From: Allotamlana fucoidanivorans
GTDB taxonomy: Bacteria; Bacteroidota; Bacteroidia; Flavobacteriales; Flavobacteriaceae
Length of the DNA stretch: 64,000 bases
Direction of reading: 5' to 3'
Assembly: GCF_045788535.1 (NCBI RefSeq)
Contig: NZ_CP074074.1
Location: 1,674,001 to 1,738,000 of the forward strand
Part shown: positions 16,961-26,900 of the stretch, in pieces
Position numbering within the stretch: the first letter of the stretch is position 1
Layout: each line of letters starts with the position of its first letter
Translations under genes and position numbers: made by a program
The notes under the pieces: generated by a model
What the model saw: the letters and a program-made list of their open reading frames with translations, nothing else
Told to the model about the DNA's origin: nothing
The model's database searches: none

Positions 16961-18115
16961 CTATTCACTTATAACTTTTATGGATTTTTTTACTTCTTCA
17001 GCCACACGTCTGGCTTCATTTACATCTTCATTGACAATGGTGACATGTCCCATTTTTCTAAAGGGTCTGGTTTGTTTTTTTCCGTATATGTGAGGTGTAA
17101 CGCCATCCATGGTCATAATATTTTCTATATTTTGATAAACCACCTGTCCAGAATGTCCTTCTGCACCAACAAGATTAACCATAACACCACCAACTTTACT
17201 ACCGGTTCTACCTAAAGGAAGATCTAGAATTGCTCTAATATGTTGTTCAAATTGCGAGGTGTAACTCGCTTCAATAGTTTGGTGTCCTGAATTATGAGGT
17301 CTGGGAGCTACTTCGTTTACCAGAATATCATCATTTTGGGTCTGGAACATTTCAACGGCCAATAAGCCAACATGATTAAAGGCTTTTGATGTTTTTAACG
17401 CTATATCTTCTGCTTTTCTTGCTAAGGCAGCATCAATTCTTGCAGGACAAATGACATATTCTACTTGATTGGCTTCAGGATGAAATTCCATTTCAACAAC
17501 AGGGTAGGTTTTTGTTTCACCTGAAGGATTTCTTGCCACAATAACGGCTAATTCATTTTTAAAAGGTACTAAATTTTCGGCAATGCATTCTACGTTAGGT
17601 AACCCTTTTAAATCGTCAAGTGATTTAACAATTTTCACCCCTTGCCCGTCATAGCCAAATTGGGCACTTTTCCATACAAAAGGCAGTTGTAAGCCTCCAT
17701 TGTTTATAGATTCTTCAATTTCTGATGTGTAAGCAAACCTTGAAAATGGAGCCGTGGGTATGTTATTATCTGTATAAAATAATTTTTGCTTCCCTTTGTT
17801 TTGAATTATTCTAAGTGTTTTTGATGAGGGATACACGTTTACACCTTCTTTTTCAAGCGCTTCTAAAGCGTCAACATTTACATTTTCAATTTCAATAGTT
17901 AAAACATCTACCTGTTTGCCAAAATTGTAAACAGCATCAAAATTCATTAAATCTCCTAAATGAAATTCGTTGCAAGCTATTTTACATGGTGCTTCATCAC
18001 TAGCTTCAAGAACGGCGGTATAAATATCAAATTTACGGGTAGAATAAAGCAGCATTTTCCCTAGTTGACCACCACCAAGAATACCAAGTTTAAAGTTTGA
18101 AGAAAAATAATTCAT
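16961..18115 (-). CDS. purK: 5-(carboxyamino)imidazole ribonucleotide synthase
   Basis: A 384-residue ATP-grasp enzyme that makes N5-CAIR from AIR, bicarbonate and ATP. The N-terminal dinucleotide-like GILGGGQLGKML, the ATP-grasp region LPFVWKSAQFGYDGQG and the metal-ligand segment NEVAPRPHNSGH are visible. It is the first gene of the purK-purE operon. A minus-strand TATTTTTG at 18159-18152 is a likely -7 element, ending 36 bases before the ATG. Confidence 0.97.
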   Translation of the reverse strand: MNYFSSNFKLGILGGGQLGKMLLYSTRKFDIYTAVLEASDEAPCKIACNEFHLGDLMNFDAVYNFGKQVDVLTIEIENVNVDALEALEKEGVNVYPSSKTLRIIQNKGKQKLFYTDNNIPTAPFSRFAYTSEIEESINNGGLQLPFVWKSAQFGYDGQGVKIVKSLDDLKGLPNVECIAENLVPFKNELAVIVARNPSGETKTYPVVEMEFHPEANQVEYVICPARIDAALARKAEDIALKTSKAFNHVGLLAVEMFQTQNDDILVNEVAPRPHNSGHQTIEASYTSQFEQHIRAILDLPLGRTGSKVGGVMVNLVGAEGHSGQVVYQNIENIMTMDGVTPHIYGKKQTRPFRKMGHVTIVNEDVNEARRVAEEVKKSIKVISE

Positions 18116-18225
18116 TTAATCGTTTTTATCTGAAACCAAATTTAGGATAGGCAAAAATACATTTTAATAATAAAATAGTTCCTAAAATCATAAATCAAAA
18201 AATGGTTATTACTCAATCTATTGAT

Positions 18226-18233
18226 TATCTTTG
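18226..18233 (+). promoter_or_regulatory. -7 element for the hpt-adk fusion gene
   Basis: TATCTTTG (perfect TAnnTTTG) lies 21 bases before the TTG start at 18255. No -33 TTG at the right distance is evident. An in-frame stop at 18240-18242 between this box and the gene limits how far upstream translation can begin. Confidence 0.45.
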
Positions 18234-18254
18234 CGTTTTTAAAATTTAAAAGCC

Positions 18255-19364
18255 TTGATAAAGCTACACGACAAATATTTTAAGCCGTTTATTTCATCAC
18301 AAAAAATAAATGAGGCTTTACAAAGAATGGCCAATGACATTGCTCGGGATGTAGGAGATGAAATACCCGTTTTTGTTGGTATTTTAAACGGGTCTTTTAT
18401 GGTGGTTAGTGATTTTGTGAAAAAGTATACTAATCCTTGCGAGGTAACATTTATTAAATTGGCTTCTTATGAAGGGGTGAAATCTACTGAAGATATTCAA
18501 CGACTAATTGGACTTACGCAAGACTTAACAGGGCGTACCGTTATTATTTTAGAAGACATCATTGATTCTGGAAATACTTTAGCTGAGGTGCATAGAATTT
18601 TTAAGAATGAAAAAGTAAAGGCTTTAAAAATTGCTACCTTGTTTTATAAACCAGAGGCCTACAAAAAGGATTTTAAATTGCATTATGTAGGTATAGAAAT
18701 ACCTAATAAGTTTATTGTGGGCTATGGCTTAGATTATGATGGATTAGGAAGAAATTTACCAGAAATATATCAAATTAAAGAAACACAACACATGACAAAC
18801 TTAGTGCTATTTGGCCCTCCAGGAGCAGGGAAAGGAACACAGGCAGAATTTTTAAAAGAAACCTATAATTTGGTTCATATCTCTACAGGCGATGTTTTTA
18901 GATACAATATCAAGAACGAAACAGCTTTAGGGATGTTAGCTAAATCATATATGGATAAAGGTGAGTTGGTTCCAGATCAAGTAACCATAGATATGCTGAA
19001 TGCAGAAGTAGAAAAGAATGCCGATGCCAATGGGTTTATTTTTGATGGATTTCCAAGAACCAATGCCCAAGCAGAGGCTTTAGATAAGTTAATGGATAGT
19101 AAAGATTCTCAAATAAATGCTATGATTGCGCTTGAGGTTGAAGATGAAATTCTTGTAGAGCGCCTTTTAGGAAGAGGAAAGACTAGTGGTCGTGCTGATG
19201 ATGCTGATGAGTCTATCATTAGAAACAGAATTAAAGAATACTACAGTAAAACAGCTATTTTAAAAGACTACTATTCTGGAAAAGATAAGTATTATGGTGT
19301 TGATGGTGTAGGGTCTATAGAAGAAATTACACAACGCTTAAATGCGGTGATTGATAATTTATAA
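18255..19364 (+). CDS. hpt-adk: Fused hypoxanthine phosphoribosyltransferase - adenylate kinase
   Basis: One open frame of 369 residues. Residues 1-179 are a complete HPRT with the PRPP loop ILEDIIDSGNTL (about 98-109), which salvages hypoxanthine/guanine to IMP/GMP. Residues 180-369 are a complete short adenylate kinase starting MTNLVLFGPPGAGKGT (P-loop 187-195), with FDGFPR and a reduced LID (LLGRGKTSGRADD). The start is TTG at 18255: the frame is closed by a TAA at 18240 and the first ATG (residue 25) would cut into the HPRT fold. The Met at 18792 could also start a free 190-residue Adk. Both domains act in purine nucleotide balance. Confidence 0.85.
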   Translation: MIKLHDKYFKPFISSQKINEALQRMANDIARDVGDEIPVFVGILNGSFMVVSDFVKKYTNPCEVTFIKLASYEGVKSTEDIQRLIGLTQDLTGRTVIILEDIIDSGNTLAEVHRIFKNEKVKALKIATLFYKPEAYKKDFKLHYVGIEIPNKFIVGYGLDYDGLGRNLPEIYQIKETQHMTNLVLFGPPGAGKGTQAEFLKETYNLVHISTGDVFRYNIKNETALGMLAKSYMDKGELVPDQVTIDMLNAEVEKNADANGFIFDGFPRTNAQAEALDKLMDSKDSQINAMIALEVEDEILVERLLGRGKTSGRADDADESIIRNRIKEYYSKTAILKDYYSGKDKYYGVDGVGSIEEITQRLNAVIDNL

Positions 19365-19389
19365 TTTCCTGAGGGAAATTTTGGTAAAG

Positions 19390-19430
19390 CATCTTTTGGT
19401 ATTTTTGTAATCCAAAAGATGTTTTCTTTT
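19390..19430 (+). terminator. Rho-independent terminator after hpt-adk
   Basis: Perfect 10-bp arms CATCTTTTGG (19390-19399) and CCAAAAGATG (19412-19421) with a 12-base loop are followed by TTTTCTTTT. It separates hpt-adk from obg. The loop itself contains TATTTTTG, a -7 look-alike that could start obg transcription. Confidence 0.75.
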
Positions 19431-19481
19431 AAATAAATATAAGAGAAGCAAAAAGCTATTCTCAATATAATTATTGGACTT

Positions 19482-20480
19482 ATGACTGAAGGAAATTTTG
19501 TTGATTACGTAAAGATGTATGTGTCTTCTGGAAACGGGGGAAAAGGATCTGCGCATTTACACCGCGAAAAATACATTACCAAAGGCGGACCAGATGGCGG
19601 AGACGGAGGAAGAGGCGGTCATGTTATCGTTAGAGGAAAGGCTAATTTATGGACCTTGCTGCATTTAAAATTTAAAAGACATACTAGAGCGGGGCATGGT
19701 GAACATGGTAGTAGTGGTAGAAGTTTTGGTGCTGATGGCGAAGATGCATACATTGATGTGCCGCTAGGAACGGTTGTTAGGGACACAGAAACCAACGCTG
19801 TTCTTTTTGAAATAACAGAAGATGGTGAAGAGCAAATCTTAGCAAGAGGCGGAAAAGGAGGTCTAGGAAATTGGCATTTTAAATCATCAACAAACCAAAC
19901 CCCACGTTATGCCCAACCAGGGTTGCCTATGGAAGAGAAATACGTTACCATGGAACTTAAAGTATTGGCAGACGTAGGTTTAGTAGGTTTTCCAAATGCA
20001 GGTAAATCAACATTATTATCTGTTGTCACTTCGGCAAAGCCTAAAATAGCAGACTATGAATTTACAACGCTAAAACCTAATTTGGGTATTGTAAAGTATA
20101 GAGATTTTCAAACCTTTGTAGTGGCCGATATTCCAGGTATTATTGAAGGCGCTGCTGAGGGTAAGGGCCTTGGTCATTATTTTTTACGCCATATTGAAAG
20201 AAATTCGGTTCTCCTCTTTTTAATTCCTGCTGATGCTGGTGATATTAAAAAGCAGTATGATATTTTGTTAGATGAACTCAAAAGATATAATCCTGAAATG
20301 CTTGATAAAGAGCGTATTATAGCTATTTCAAAATGTGATATGCTCGATGAAGAACTTAAAGCAGAGCTTAAAACAGAATTAGATAATGAACTGCCTATTC
20401 CGTATCTGTTTATTTCTTCTGTGGCACAACAAGGTATTACAGAATTAAAAGATACCTTATGGAACATGTTAAACAGCTAG
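19482..20480 (+). CDS. obg: Obg family GTPase
   Basis: A 332-residue ribosome-associated GTPase involved in 50S assembly and stress control. The glycine-rich Obg fold is clear at the N-terminus (KGGPDGGDGGRGGHV) and the G domain has GFPNAGKSTLLS (G1), DIPGIIEGAAEGKGLG (G3/switch II) and AISKCDML (G4, usually NKxD; here SKCD). It ends shortly after the G domain, so the variable C-terminal OCT domain is absent, as is common in Bacteroidota. It is monocistronic by spacing. Confidence 0.95.
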   Translation: MTEGNFVDYVKMYVSSGNGGKGSAHLHREKYITKGGPDGGDGGRGGHVIVRGKANLWTLLHLKFKRHTRAGHGEHGSSGRSFGADGEDAYIDVPLGTVVRDTETNAVLFEITEDGEEQILARGGKGGLGNWHFKSSTNQTPRYAQPGLPMEEKYVTMELKVLADVGLVGFPNAGKSTLLSVVTSAKPKIADYEFTTLKPNLGIVKYRDFQTFVVADIPGIIEGAAEGKGLGHYFLRHIERNSVLLFLIPADAGDIKKQYDILLDELKRYNPEMLDKERIIAISKCDMLDEELKAELKTELDNELPIPYLFISSVAQQGITELKDTLWNMLNS

Positions 20481-20605
20481 TTTTTAAAGCGAAGACTTGG
20501 TTTTATTTCGCAATGTAATTTTACTTAATCGATTAGAAATATTTGAAAGTAATGTTAAAAATGGAATGGAATAATTTTTGATTAAATTTATCAAAATTTA
20601 TATCT

Positions 20606-21133
20606 ATGAAGTTTTTTAGCCTTACGCTGTTTATTGTAATTATTATATCATGTGCTCCTATTAAAGTGCATTATGATTATGATCAAGACCTGAGTTTTGA
20701 ATCTTACAAAACTTACCAGTATTATGCCGATATGAATACGGGGTTAAGTGAGTTAGATACGAACCGACTTTTGGATGCTATTGATGATAAAATGGCATTA
20801 AAAGGATACAGTATTTCAGAAACACCAGATTTTTTTATAGATATAAAAAGTAAGTCATTTCAAGAGGTACAGCGTAGCAGTGTTGGCATAGGAATGGGAG
20901 GATCTGGAAGTAATGTTGGTGGAGGCCTTTCTATAGGTATCCCCGTTGGGCAAAGTAATACAAACACCCAAATTATTATAGATTTTGTTGATCACAGCAA
21001 AAAACAACTTTTTTGGCAGGCTGTAAGTGAATTTAGTTTTAGTCCTAATTTAGCACCAGAAATGCGGGAGCGTTTATTTAATGATGTGGCTGAAAAAGTA
21101 CTGTCTAATTACCCGCCAGAAAAAAAGAAGTAG
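20606..21133 (+). CDS. DUF4136 lipoprotein
   Basis: A 175-residue protein with a lipoprotein signal peptide and lipobox ending IISC (Cys16). The mature part, VHYDYDQDLSFESYKTYQYY followed by LDTNRLLDAIDDKMALKGY, matches the DUF4136 pattern found in many Bacteroidota outer-membrane lipoproteins. A glycine/serine-rich patch (GIGMGGSGSNVGGGLSIGIP) sits in the middle. The function of the family is unknown. The 125-bp gap upstream shows no clear promoter. Confidence 0.8.
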   Translation: MKFFSLTLFIVIIISCAPIKVHYDYDQDLSFESYKTYQYYADMNTGLSELDTNRLLDAIDDKMALKGYSISETPDFFIDIKSKSFQEVQRSSVGIGMGGSGSNVGGGLSIGIPVGQSNTNTQIIIDFVDHSKKQLFWQAVSEFSFSPNLAPEMRERLFNDVAEKVLSNYPPEKKK

Positions 21134-21216
21134 GTGCAATTTTATAATTTTCATAACATAATTGTTTCTTTTTTAAAGCCTTGATTTTGTAGTTTTACTG
21201 AAAAACGATATACAAA

Positions 21217-21939
21217 ATGGGAACATTAAAAGATAAAGTAGCATTAATTACAGGAGGATCAAAAGGGATTGGTTTTGGCATTGCTCAAGCCTTGATACAA
21301 GAAGGTGTTAACGTTGCCGTTACCAGTAGAAGTGAAGAGGCAGCAAATGATGCGGCCAAGGTGTTGAATGCCATGTCAAGCAAAGTTGAAGCTATGGGAA
21401 TTCAGGCCGATGTAAGAGACTTTGATAGCCAACAAAATGCGGTTAGAAAAGTTTTAGCGCGTTTTAATCAATTGGATATTGTAGTAGCCAATGCTGGTAT
21501 TGGGCATTTTGCAAACATAGAAGATTTAACACTTGATCAATGGCAAGAAACTATTGATACCAATTTAACAGGGGTGTTTTATTCCATAAAATCAACGGTT
21601 GAAGCTTTAAAAAAATCTAAAGGCTATTTTATAACTATTTCAAGTTTGGCAGGAACAAATTTCTTTGCTAATGGGTCGGCCTATAACGCTAGTAAGTTTG
21701 GGTTAACGGGGTTTACACAATCTGTCATGCTTGATTTACGGCAGCATGGTGTAAAGGTAAGTACAATTATGCCAGGCTCTGTATCTACCTTTTTTAATGG
21801 GAATGACCCAGATGCTGCCGACGCTTGGAAAATTCAAATTGAAGATATAGGAGAGTTGGTTGTTGATTTGGTTAAAATGAATCCTAGAACACTGCCAAGT
21901 AAGATTGAAGTAAGGCCAACGATGCCTCCTGGTAAATAA
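21217..21939 (+). CDS. SDR family oxidoreductase
   Basis: A 240-residue classical short-chain dehydrogenase. It has the cofactor motif TGGSKGIGFGIA near the N-terminus, the VANAGIG segment, a catalytic Ser in ISSLAG and the YNASK catalytic pair. The TSRSEE segment after beta-2 suggests NADP(H) preference. It resembles FabG-like 3-ketoacyl reductases, but such proteins act on many substrates, so no specific reaction is assigned. It converges on the M64 peptidase gene with only five bases between stops. Confidence 0.85.
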   Translation: MGTLKDKVALITGGSKGIGFGIAQALIQEGVNVAVTSRSEEAANDAAKVLNAMSSKVEAMGIQADVRDFDSQQNAVRKVLARFNQLDIVVANAGIGHFANIEDLTLDQWQETIDTNLTGVFYSIKSTVEALKKSKGYFITISSLAGTNFFANGSAYNASKFGLTGFTQSVMLDLRQHGVKVSTIMPGSVSTFFNGNDPDAADAWKIQIEDIGELVVDLVKMNPRTLPSKIEVRPTMPPGK

Positions 21940-21944
21940 TATTT

Positions 21945-23360
21945 TTAGTATTTAATCCATTTTTTGCTGACAACTAATATGGTATCAGCATAATAATTAA
22001 TGGTGTAAATGCCTGGCGCCAATTGAGATACGTCTAATGGAGTTTCAGTATGATTACTTAGAATAGTAGATTTTACGTGTTTACCATCCATACTAATAAT
22101 GTCTGCTTTTAAGCTTTTTGAGGTGTTGCTTTCAAACTTAAGATATAAAATACTGTGAGCTGGATTTGGGTGTAATGAAATATAATAAGTGTCGGTATTA
22201 CTTTTTATGTCTTTAAGACCTAGTGCGTTGTATGTAATTGTCCAAGTCACTATATATACATGTGATCCGGCATTATGATTATCTACTTTTAAAAATGTAG
22301 AATCGTCTGTTATTGTTACGTTTAATGTATTGGTACCTGAGTTTAAGTCAGATTCATTAATAGAAATCGATTCAATATTTTGATTAAATTCTACACCATT
22401 TAAAAACCATGTGCTTATTAAACTGTTGGGGTTAGGCTGTATTAAATTCAGTTCAAAGTTTAAAGGGAATTCTGAGGGCTCTATAGAACTGTTATTAGGT
22501 ATATAAGAATCTATGGGGGGCACTAAATCATGAATCTTTTCAACAATACCTTCCTGACAAACGGGGCAAAATCCTTTGTCAATCCTTTCCATGATACAGT
22601 TTTGGTGTGGCTTGTACCAACTAGCAGCAGTTCCAGAGTTACCATGCACATAGATGCCTACATTATTAATGTTTAGCCAGTTTTTCCATTTTACTAAATT
22701 GGTGTTTGTTTCTTGGGTCATGTTAATAGCTTCAGCTACAAAAATATCGCCTGGGTAATATTCGTCTTTTAGATTAAATAACGAATGTCCCAGTTCATGA
22801 ATGGTTACAGCAGCTCCCCAATACCCATTATACGCCATAGGGAATTCGCCTCCACTACCTCCATATTCAGCAGAGTTTACAATAATTATAGCTTGGTCAT
22901 ATTCGGGAAAGTGATTGGCTAAAACCTCAGTTATTTTTTGTTGTGTATTATTGGCGTTGTTGCCATCAATTTCATAATAGAGTTTTCTGTGGCTTCCAAA
23001 AGAATCGTAAGTCGCATTGAAATAGGTGTCAACAAAAACTGGAGTTTGGCCAGTTTCGTCAACATCTAATGCTGTAGCAGGATGATCGGCACCACTTTCA
23101 TTAGAAGGTACTTTTATAGCATAAACATTAAAATATGAGGTATAAGCATTGAACGGGGCATGATTAAACAATGTATTTGTAAAATGTTCAGCATCTAACA
23201 TGAATTTGTTTAATTCAAACGATTGATAGCCTTCACTTAAAATAACTATGTTGATACGTTTATCATGAGCTCCAGAATATCTCAAAGTTTCCACAGAAAA
23301 TTGAGCGTTAACTGTTGAAAAACTCATAAGAATAGCACATAACAATAGCAATTTTTTCAT
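21945..23360 (-). CDS. M64-family metallopeptidase with T9SS sorting domain
   Basis: About 471 residues from the ATG at 23360; a TTG three codons upstream is the alternative and would overlap the preceding gene. A signal peptide ends VNAQ. The metallopeptidase core has HELGHSLFNLKDEY (His188 zinc site), typical of the IgA-peptidase-like M64 family. It is followed by an Ig-like region and a C-terminal T9SS domain (SLHPNPAHS...KKWIKY). The product should be exported by type IX secretion and digest proteins outside the cell. The start follows the lipoprotein stop by one base, so it is the last gene of the macroglobulin operon. Confidence 0.85.
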   Translation of the reverse strand: MKKLLLLCAILMSFSTVNAQFSVETLRYSGAHDKRINIVILSEGYQSFELNKFMLDAEHFTNTLFNHAPFNAYTSYFNVYAIKVPSNESGADHPATALDVDETGQTPVFVDTYFNATYDSFGSHRKLYYEIDGNNANNTQQKITEVLANHFPEYDQAIIIVNSAEYGGSGGEFPMAYNGYWGAAVTIHELGHSLFNLKDEYYPGDIFVAEAINMTQETNTNLVKWKNWLNINNVGIYVHGNSGTAASWYKPHQNCIMERIDKGFCPVCQEGIVEKIHDLVPPIDSYIPNNSSIEPSEFPLNFELNLIQPNPNSLISTWFLNGVEFNQNIESISINESDLNSGTNTLNVTITDDSTFLKVDNHNAGSHVYIVTWTITYNALGLKDIKSNTDTYYISLHPNPAHSILYLKFESNTSKSLKADIISMDGKHVKSTILSNHTETPLDVSQLAPGIYTINYYADTILVVSKKWIKY

Positions 23361-23361
23361 G

Positions 23362-23874
23362 TTATTCAAGCTCGATTTTTATGAGTTGGACTGATGCTTC
23401 TGAAAGCGCATTCACTTCACTTATAACAATATGTTTAGTTTTTGGGTGTAGTTGGAGTTTTAGTGAAACATTAGCCCTGTTTTGTTCAACAAGACGTTTT
23501 TCAAAACTTAATGAATCATTAGGAACTTCAATAGTGAGAAATAGTGGGTTTTTTATAAAAACGCTATGCAATTCTGATGCGTGGTCATCAACTTGAATAC
23601 ATTTAAGGTCGCCTTCAGATGGTTCTTTTGTGAACTTATTATTTGTGTTTTTTAATTTACCATCTGTCACAAATTTATTTTTAAGGGTCATGGTTTTTTG
23701 TCCATTACTATTTTTTTCAAGAACATAATTCAAAAATAATAGTTTAGGATGGTTTATAGGTATAGTGTTTTCAACCACATTGGTTTTTTTAGCACCACAG
23801 GACAATAGTATTAAGCATACTAAAAAACAGAGGGTACTTGAAAAGTGATGGTATGTTAAAATGGGGCTTTTCAT
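23362..23874 (-). CDS. Hypothetical lipoprotein
   Basis: About 170 residues from the ATG at 23874 (a GTG one codon earlier is possible). A signal peptide ends in the lipobox LLSC (LILLSCGAKK), so the product is a lipoprotein. I do not recognise the mature domain; it is mostly beta-strand-like, ending in alternating hydrophobic residues (VQLIKIELE). It lies 50 bases downstream of the macroglobulin stop and one base upstream of the M64 peptidase start, so it is likely co-expressed with both. A role as an anchor or accessory subunit is speculation. Confidence 0.7.
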   Translation of the reverse strand: MKSPILTYHHFSSTLCFLVCLILLSCGAKKTNVVENTIPINHPKLLFLNYVLEKNSNGQKTMTLKNKFVTDGKLKNTNNKFTKEPSEGDLKCIQVDDHASELHSVFIKNPLFLTIEVPNDSLSFEKRLVEQNRANVSLKLQLHPKTKHIVISEVNALSEASVQLIKIELE

Positions 23875-23923
23875 CACACAAAGTTAATAAATAAAAAGTA
23901 GCGGATACCTAATGCCAAAAACG

Positions 23924-26900
23924 CTATTCACTTATATGAATTCTTTTACCTTCACTATGACTACTAAATTCTGGGGCATACATACTTTGAATTGTTGTAA
24001 TACCATTACTCATATGTCCCGCATTGTTAACACGTAAGTCATATTCAAAAACATAAACACCTTTAGGTAAATGATCAAAAAAGAAATTGGTGCTAGCATC
24101 CTTGGTGCTTTGATAATATCCTAAACCATCTTGCCATTTGTAGTCAGATATAATATTTACAGGTTCAAGACCAGCAGCACGCATGTCTTTCATGTGAAGA
24201 AACTCCATATTTCTATCACTTTTCAATTCAATTCTTACCCGTATTAAATCGCCAACTTGTAATGGCGTTTCTGGGGTTATTTTAGAAATGATTTCTCCCG
24301 TGTCTGTGTTACGCTTTAAAAACAAGTTTTTCTTTAATTGTAAAGGTGTTTTGGCCGATGTAACTTTATCTAGATCTTCAAAGTATTGCCAGTAGGCATT
24401 GCCCCAGGCTATTCCTTCTCCTTTTTTAGCGAGTGTGATTTTTGCCATGTTGGGTTGTATTTCAGAAGCTGCCCAAAATGTTTTGTAATATCCTGTGCCA
24501 GCCTCAATATTTACGCCATCCAACGCTTTTGGGGCTATTTTTTTATCACCCACAGAAACGTTTACAGCTTCAGTAACACTAAGCCAGTCGCTGCCTTGTA
24601 AAAGTAGGGCGTAAACCGCTTCGGTGGTTGCTTTTGTCGTTTTCCATTGATTGGTTTGTTTGTTTTTAAGTAGCCAGATTTTAAGATTATCAATAGTTTC
24701 TTGTTGTTCTTCTTTATTGAAAATGAGTGATCCTGCTTCAGTAAACATTTCAATCATTAGAGCTTGAGTTTCAATAGGCGCCTCGTACCAAAACCACGAA
24801 TTGGTGTTTTCTTTCCAATACATACCTAACTCTTCAGATGTTATGCTGGTTTCTTGTAAGGCTTTCATAATTTTTTTTGCGGTGTCCCAGTCATTATTTC
24901 TATAAGTAATTAAAGCCATCATTCCTTTTGAAGATAGATTGCGTTTTAACCAGTATGTTTTAATTTGAGTTTGATAATAGTTCATTATGCGTTCTACTTC
25001 TTTTGATTTTTTAATTTCAGGAAAGAAGCTTCGCATATATAGGTACTGCAATTGGGAGTGGGTTAAGTGGTCTTTTGATAAATCAACATGGCTATTGTAT
25101 TTTTTAATGTCATGATAGGCTTTTACAAACTGCTTATCTAAATAAGATAGGGCTTTTTTTATCATCATACTATACTGATCGTTATCTGTTATGACAAGCT
25201 GTTTAAGGTGGCCAAAACCAGATATGATATGTTGTGTGATATAACGGTTTTCTCTTCCTCCGTTAAACCAAGACCAACCTCCTGATGCCATTTGGTTGGA
25301 TTTTAACTTGGTTATTGCTATTTGTTGGGCGGTATTCATTTTATGCAAATCAAACAATAAAGCGATGCGTTTTTTTTGTTCTGTTTCGCTTTGCGCATCG
25401 CGTAACCAAGGCGTTTCTTGAACAAGAATTGATTTTAATTCTTGGTTTTTTTCAAGGTTACTTATCAAGGCATCTTGCGAACCCCATTGGTCAAAAACAG
25501 TTTTGATTTTAGGATTGGAATTTACAATATAACGCGCCAAAGTATTTGCATAAAATCTGGAAAAGGTTTGTTCATTGCACTCATAAGGGTATTCCATAAG
25601 GTAAGGAAGGGCTTGAACCGCATACCAAGCTGGGTTTGAAGTTATCTCTAAAGTAAACTTATGGTGTTTTAGGCTTGCAGAGTGGTTTGTTTTTAGTTTG
25701 TCTAGTGTAAACGTGCGTGTTTCATTACTTTTTACCCACATAGGTAGTGTTTCGGTTACTAGTATTCTATTGGATAGAACGGGTAATACATTTTCTTCAC
25801 CATCACTAAAATTATTTGATTGTGCTATAAATTTATACTGAACCGCTTGAATGGATTCAGGAATGCTAATATTCCATGAAACATGCGTATTGCCTTTCGC
25901 ATTGATAGAGAAGCTTTTTTGATTTTCAATATTTTTTAAATCAATATCTATAGGTTGTCCTGAAATGGCATCAAATAAAAGCAAACGAGCGGTTCCTGAA
26001 ATGGGTTGCTCTGTTAAATTTGCAACTTTTGCACTCAACCTAATGCTATCACCAGCTCTTAGAAATCGTGGCGTGTTAGGAAGTATCATAAGTTCTTTCT
26101 GGGTTACCGCAGTAAGCCTTGTAACCTTGCTTTTTAAATGCTTAGTATGTGCTAAAAGCTGTAATTTCCATTGGGTTAAAGCTTCAGGTGTAGTAAAGCT
26201 GAAACTAATATTTCCCTGCTCATCGGTTTGTAAATGAGGAAGAAAGAAAGCCGTTTCATTTAGGTTTTTTCTAATTTGTACTTGCGATAAAGTATTTAAG
26301 CTAGATTTGGTTGTGATAAGGATAACACCGTTTGCGGCTTTACTGCCATAAATAGCCGTTGCTGAAGCATCTTTTAAAACATTAATAGATTGTATGTTTG
26401 AGGGGTCTAAATCCATATTGCCTTCCACTATTTTACCATCAATGATATATAAAGGTTTTCCATTATTTGGTACGCTACTGGCTCCTCTAATCATAATTTT
26501 TGAAGGGGCGCCAGGAACACCTGGTTCAGAATCTATTTCTAAACCTGAAATCTGTCCTGCCAAGGCATTTTGTAAACTCAAGCTATCCTCTAGAGTTTCT
26601 TCTTGAACCATGGCAACAGCGCCAGTTATAGCTTCTTTTTTTTGTGTGCCATAACCTACTACTACAACTTCATCTAAATGAGCCTCATCTTCAGATAGAG
26701 AAATATTTAATCTGTTTTTACTAACCGTTATGTTTTGAGTGGTGTAACCAATAAACGATATTTCTAAAACATCTCCTTGTTGAGCTTGAATGGCAAAGTT
26801 ACCATCAAAATCGGTGGTAACCCCTTGGGAGGTTCCTTTCACCACAATAGTAGCACCGGGTATAGGATTTCCATTTTTATCAGAGATGGTACCGGATATA

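Noticed and set aside
19400..19407. TATTTTTG in the loop of the hpt-adk terminator as an obg promoter
   Set aside because: The DNA is AT-rich, no -33 box is present and the match sits inside a good terminator, so chance is likely.
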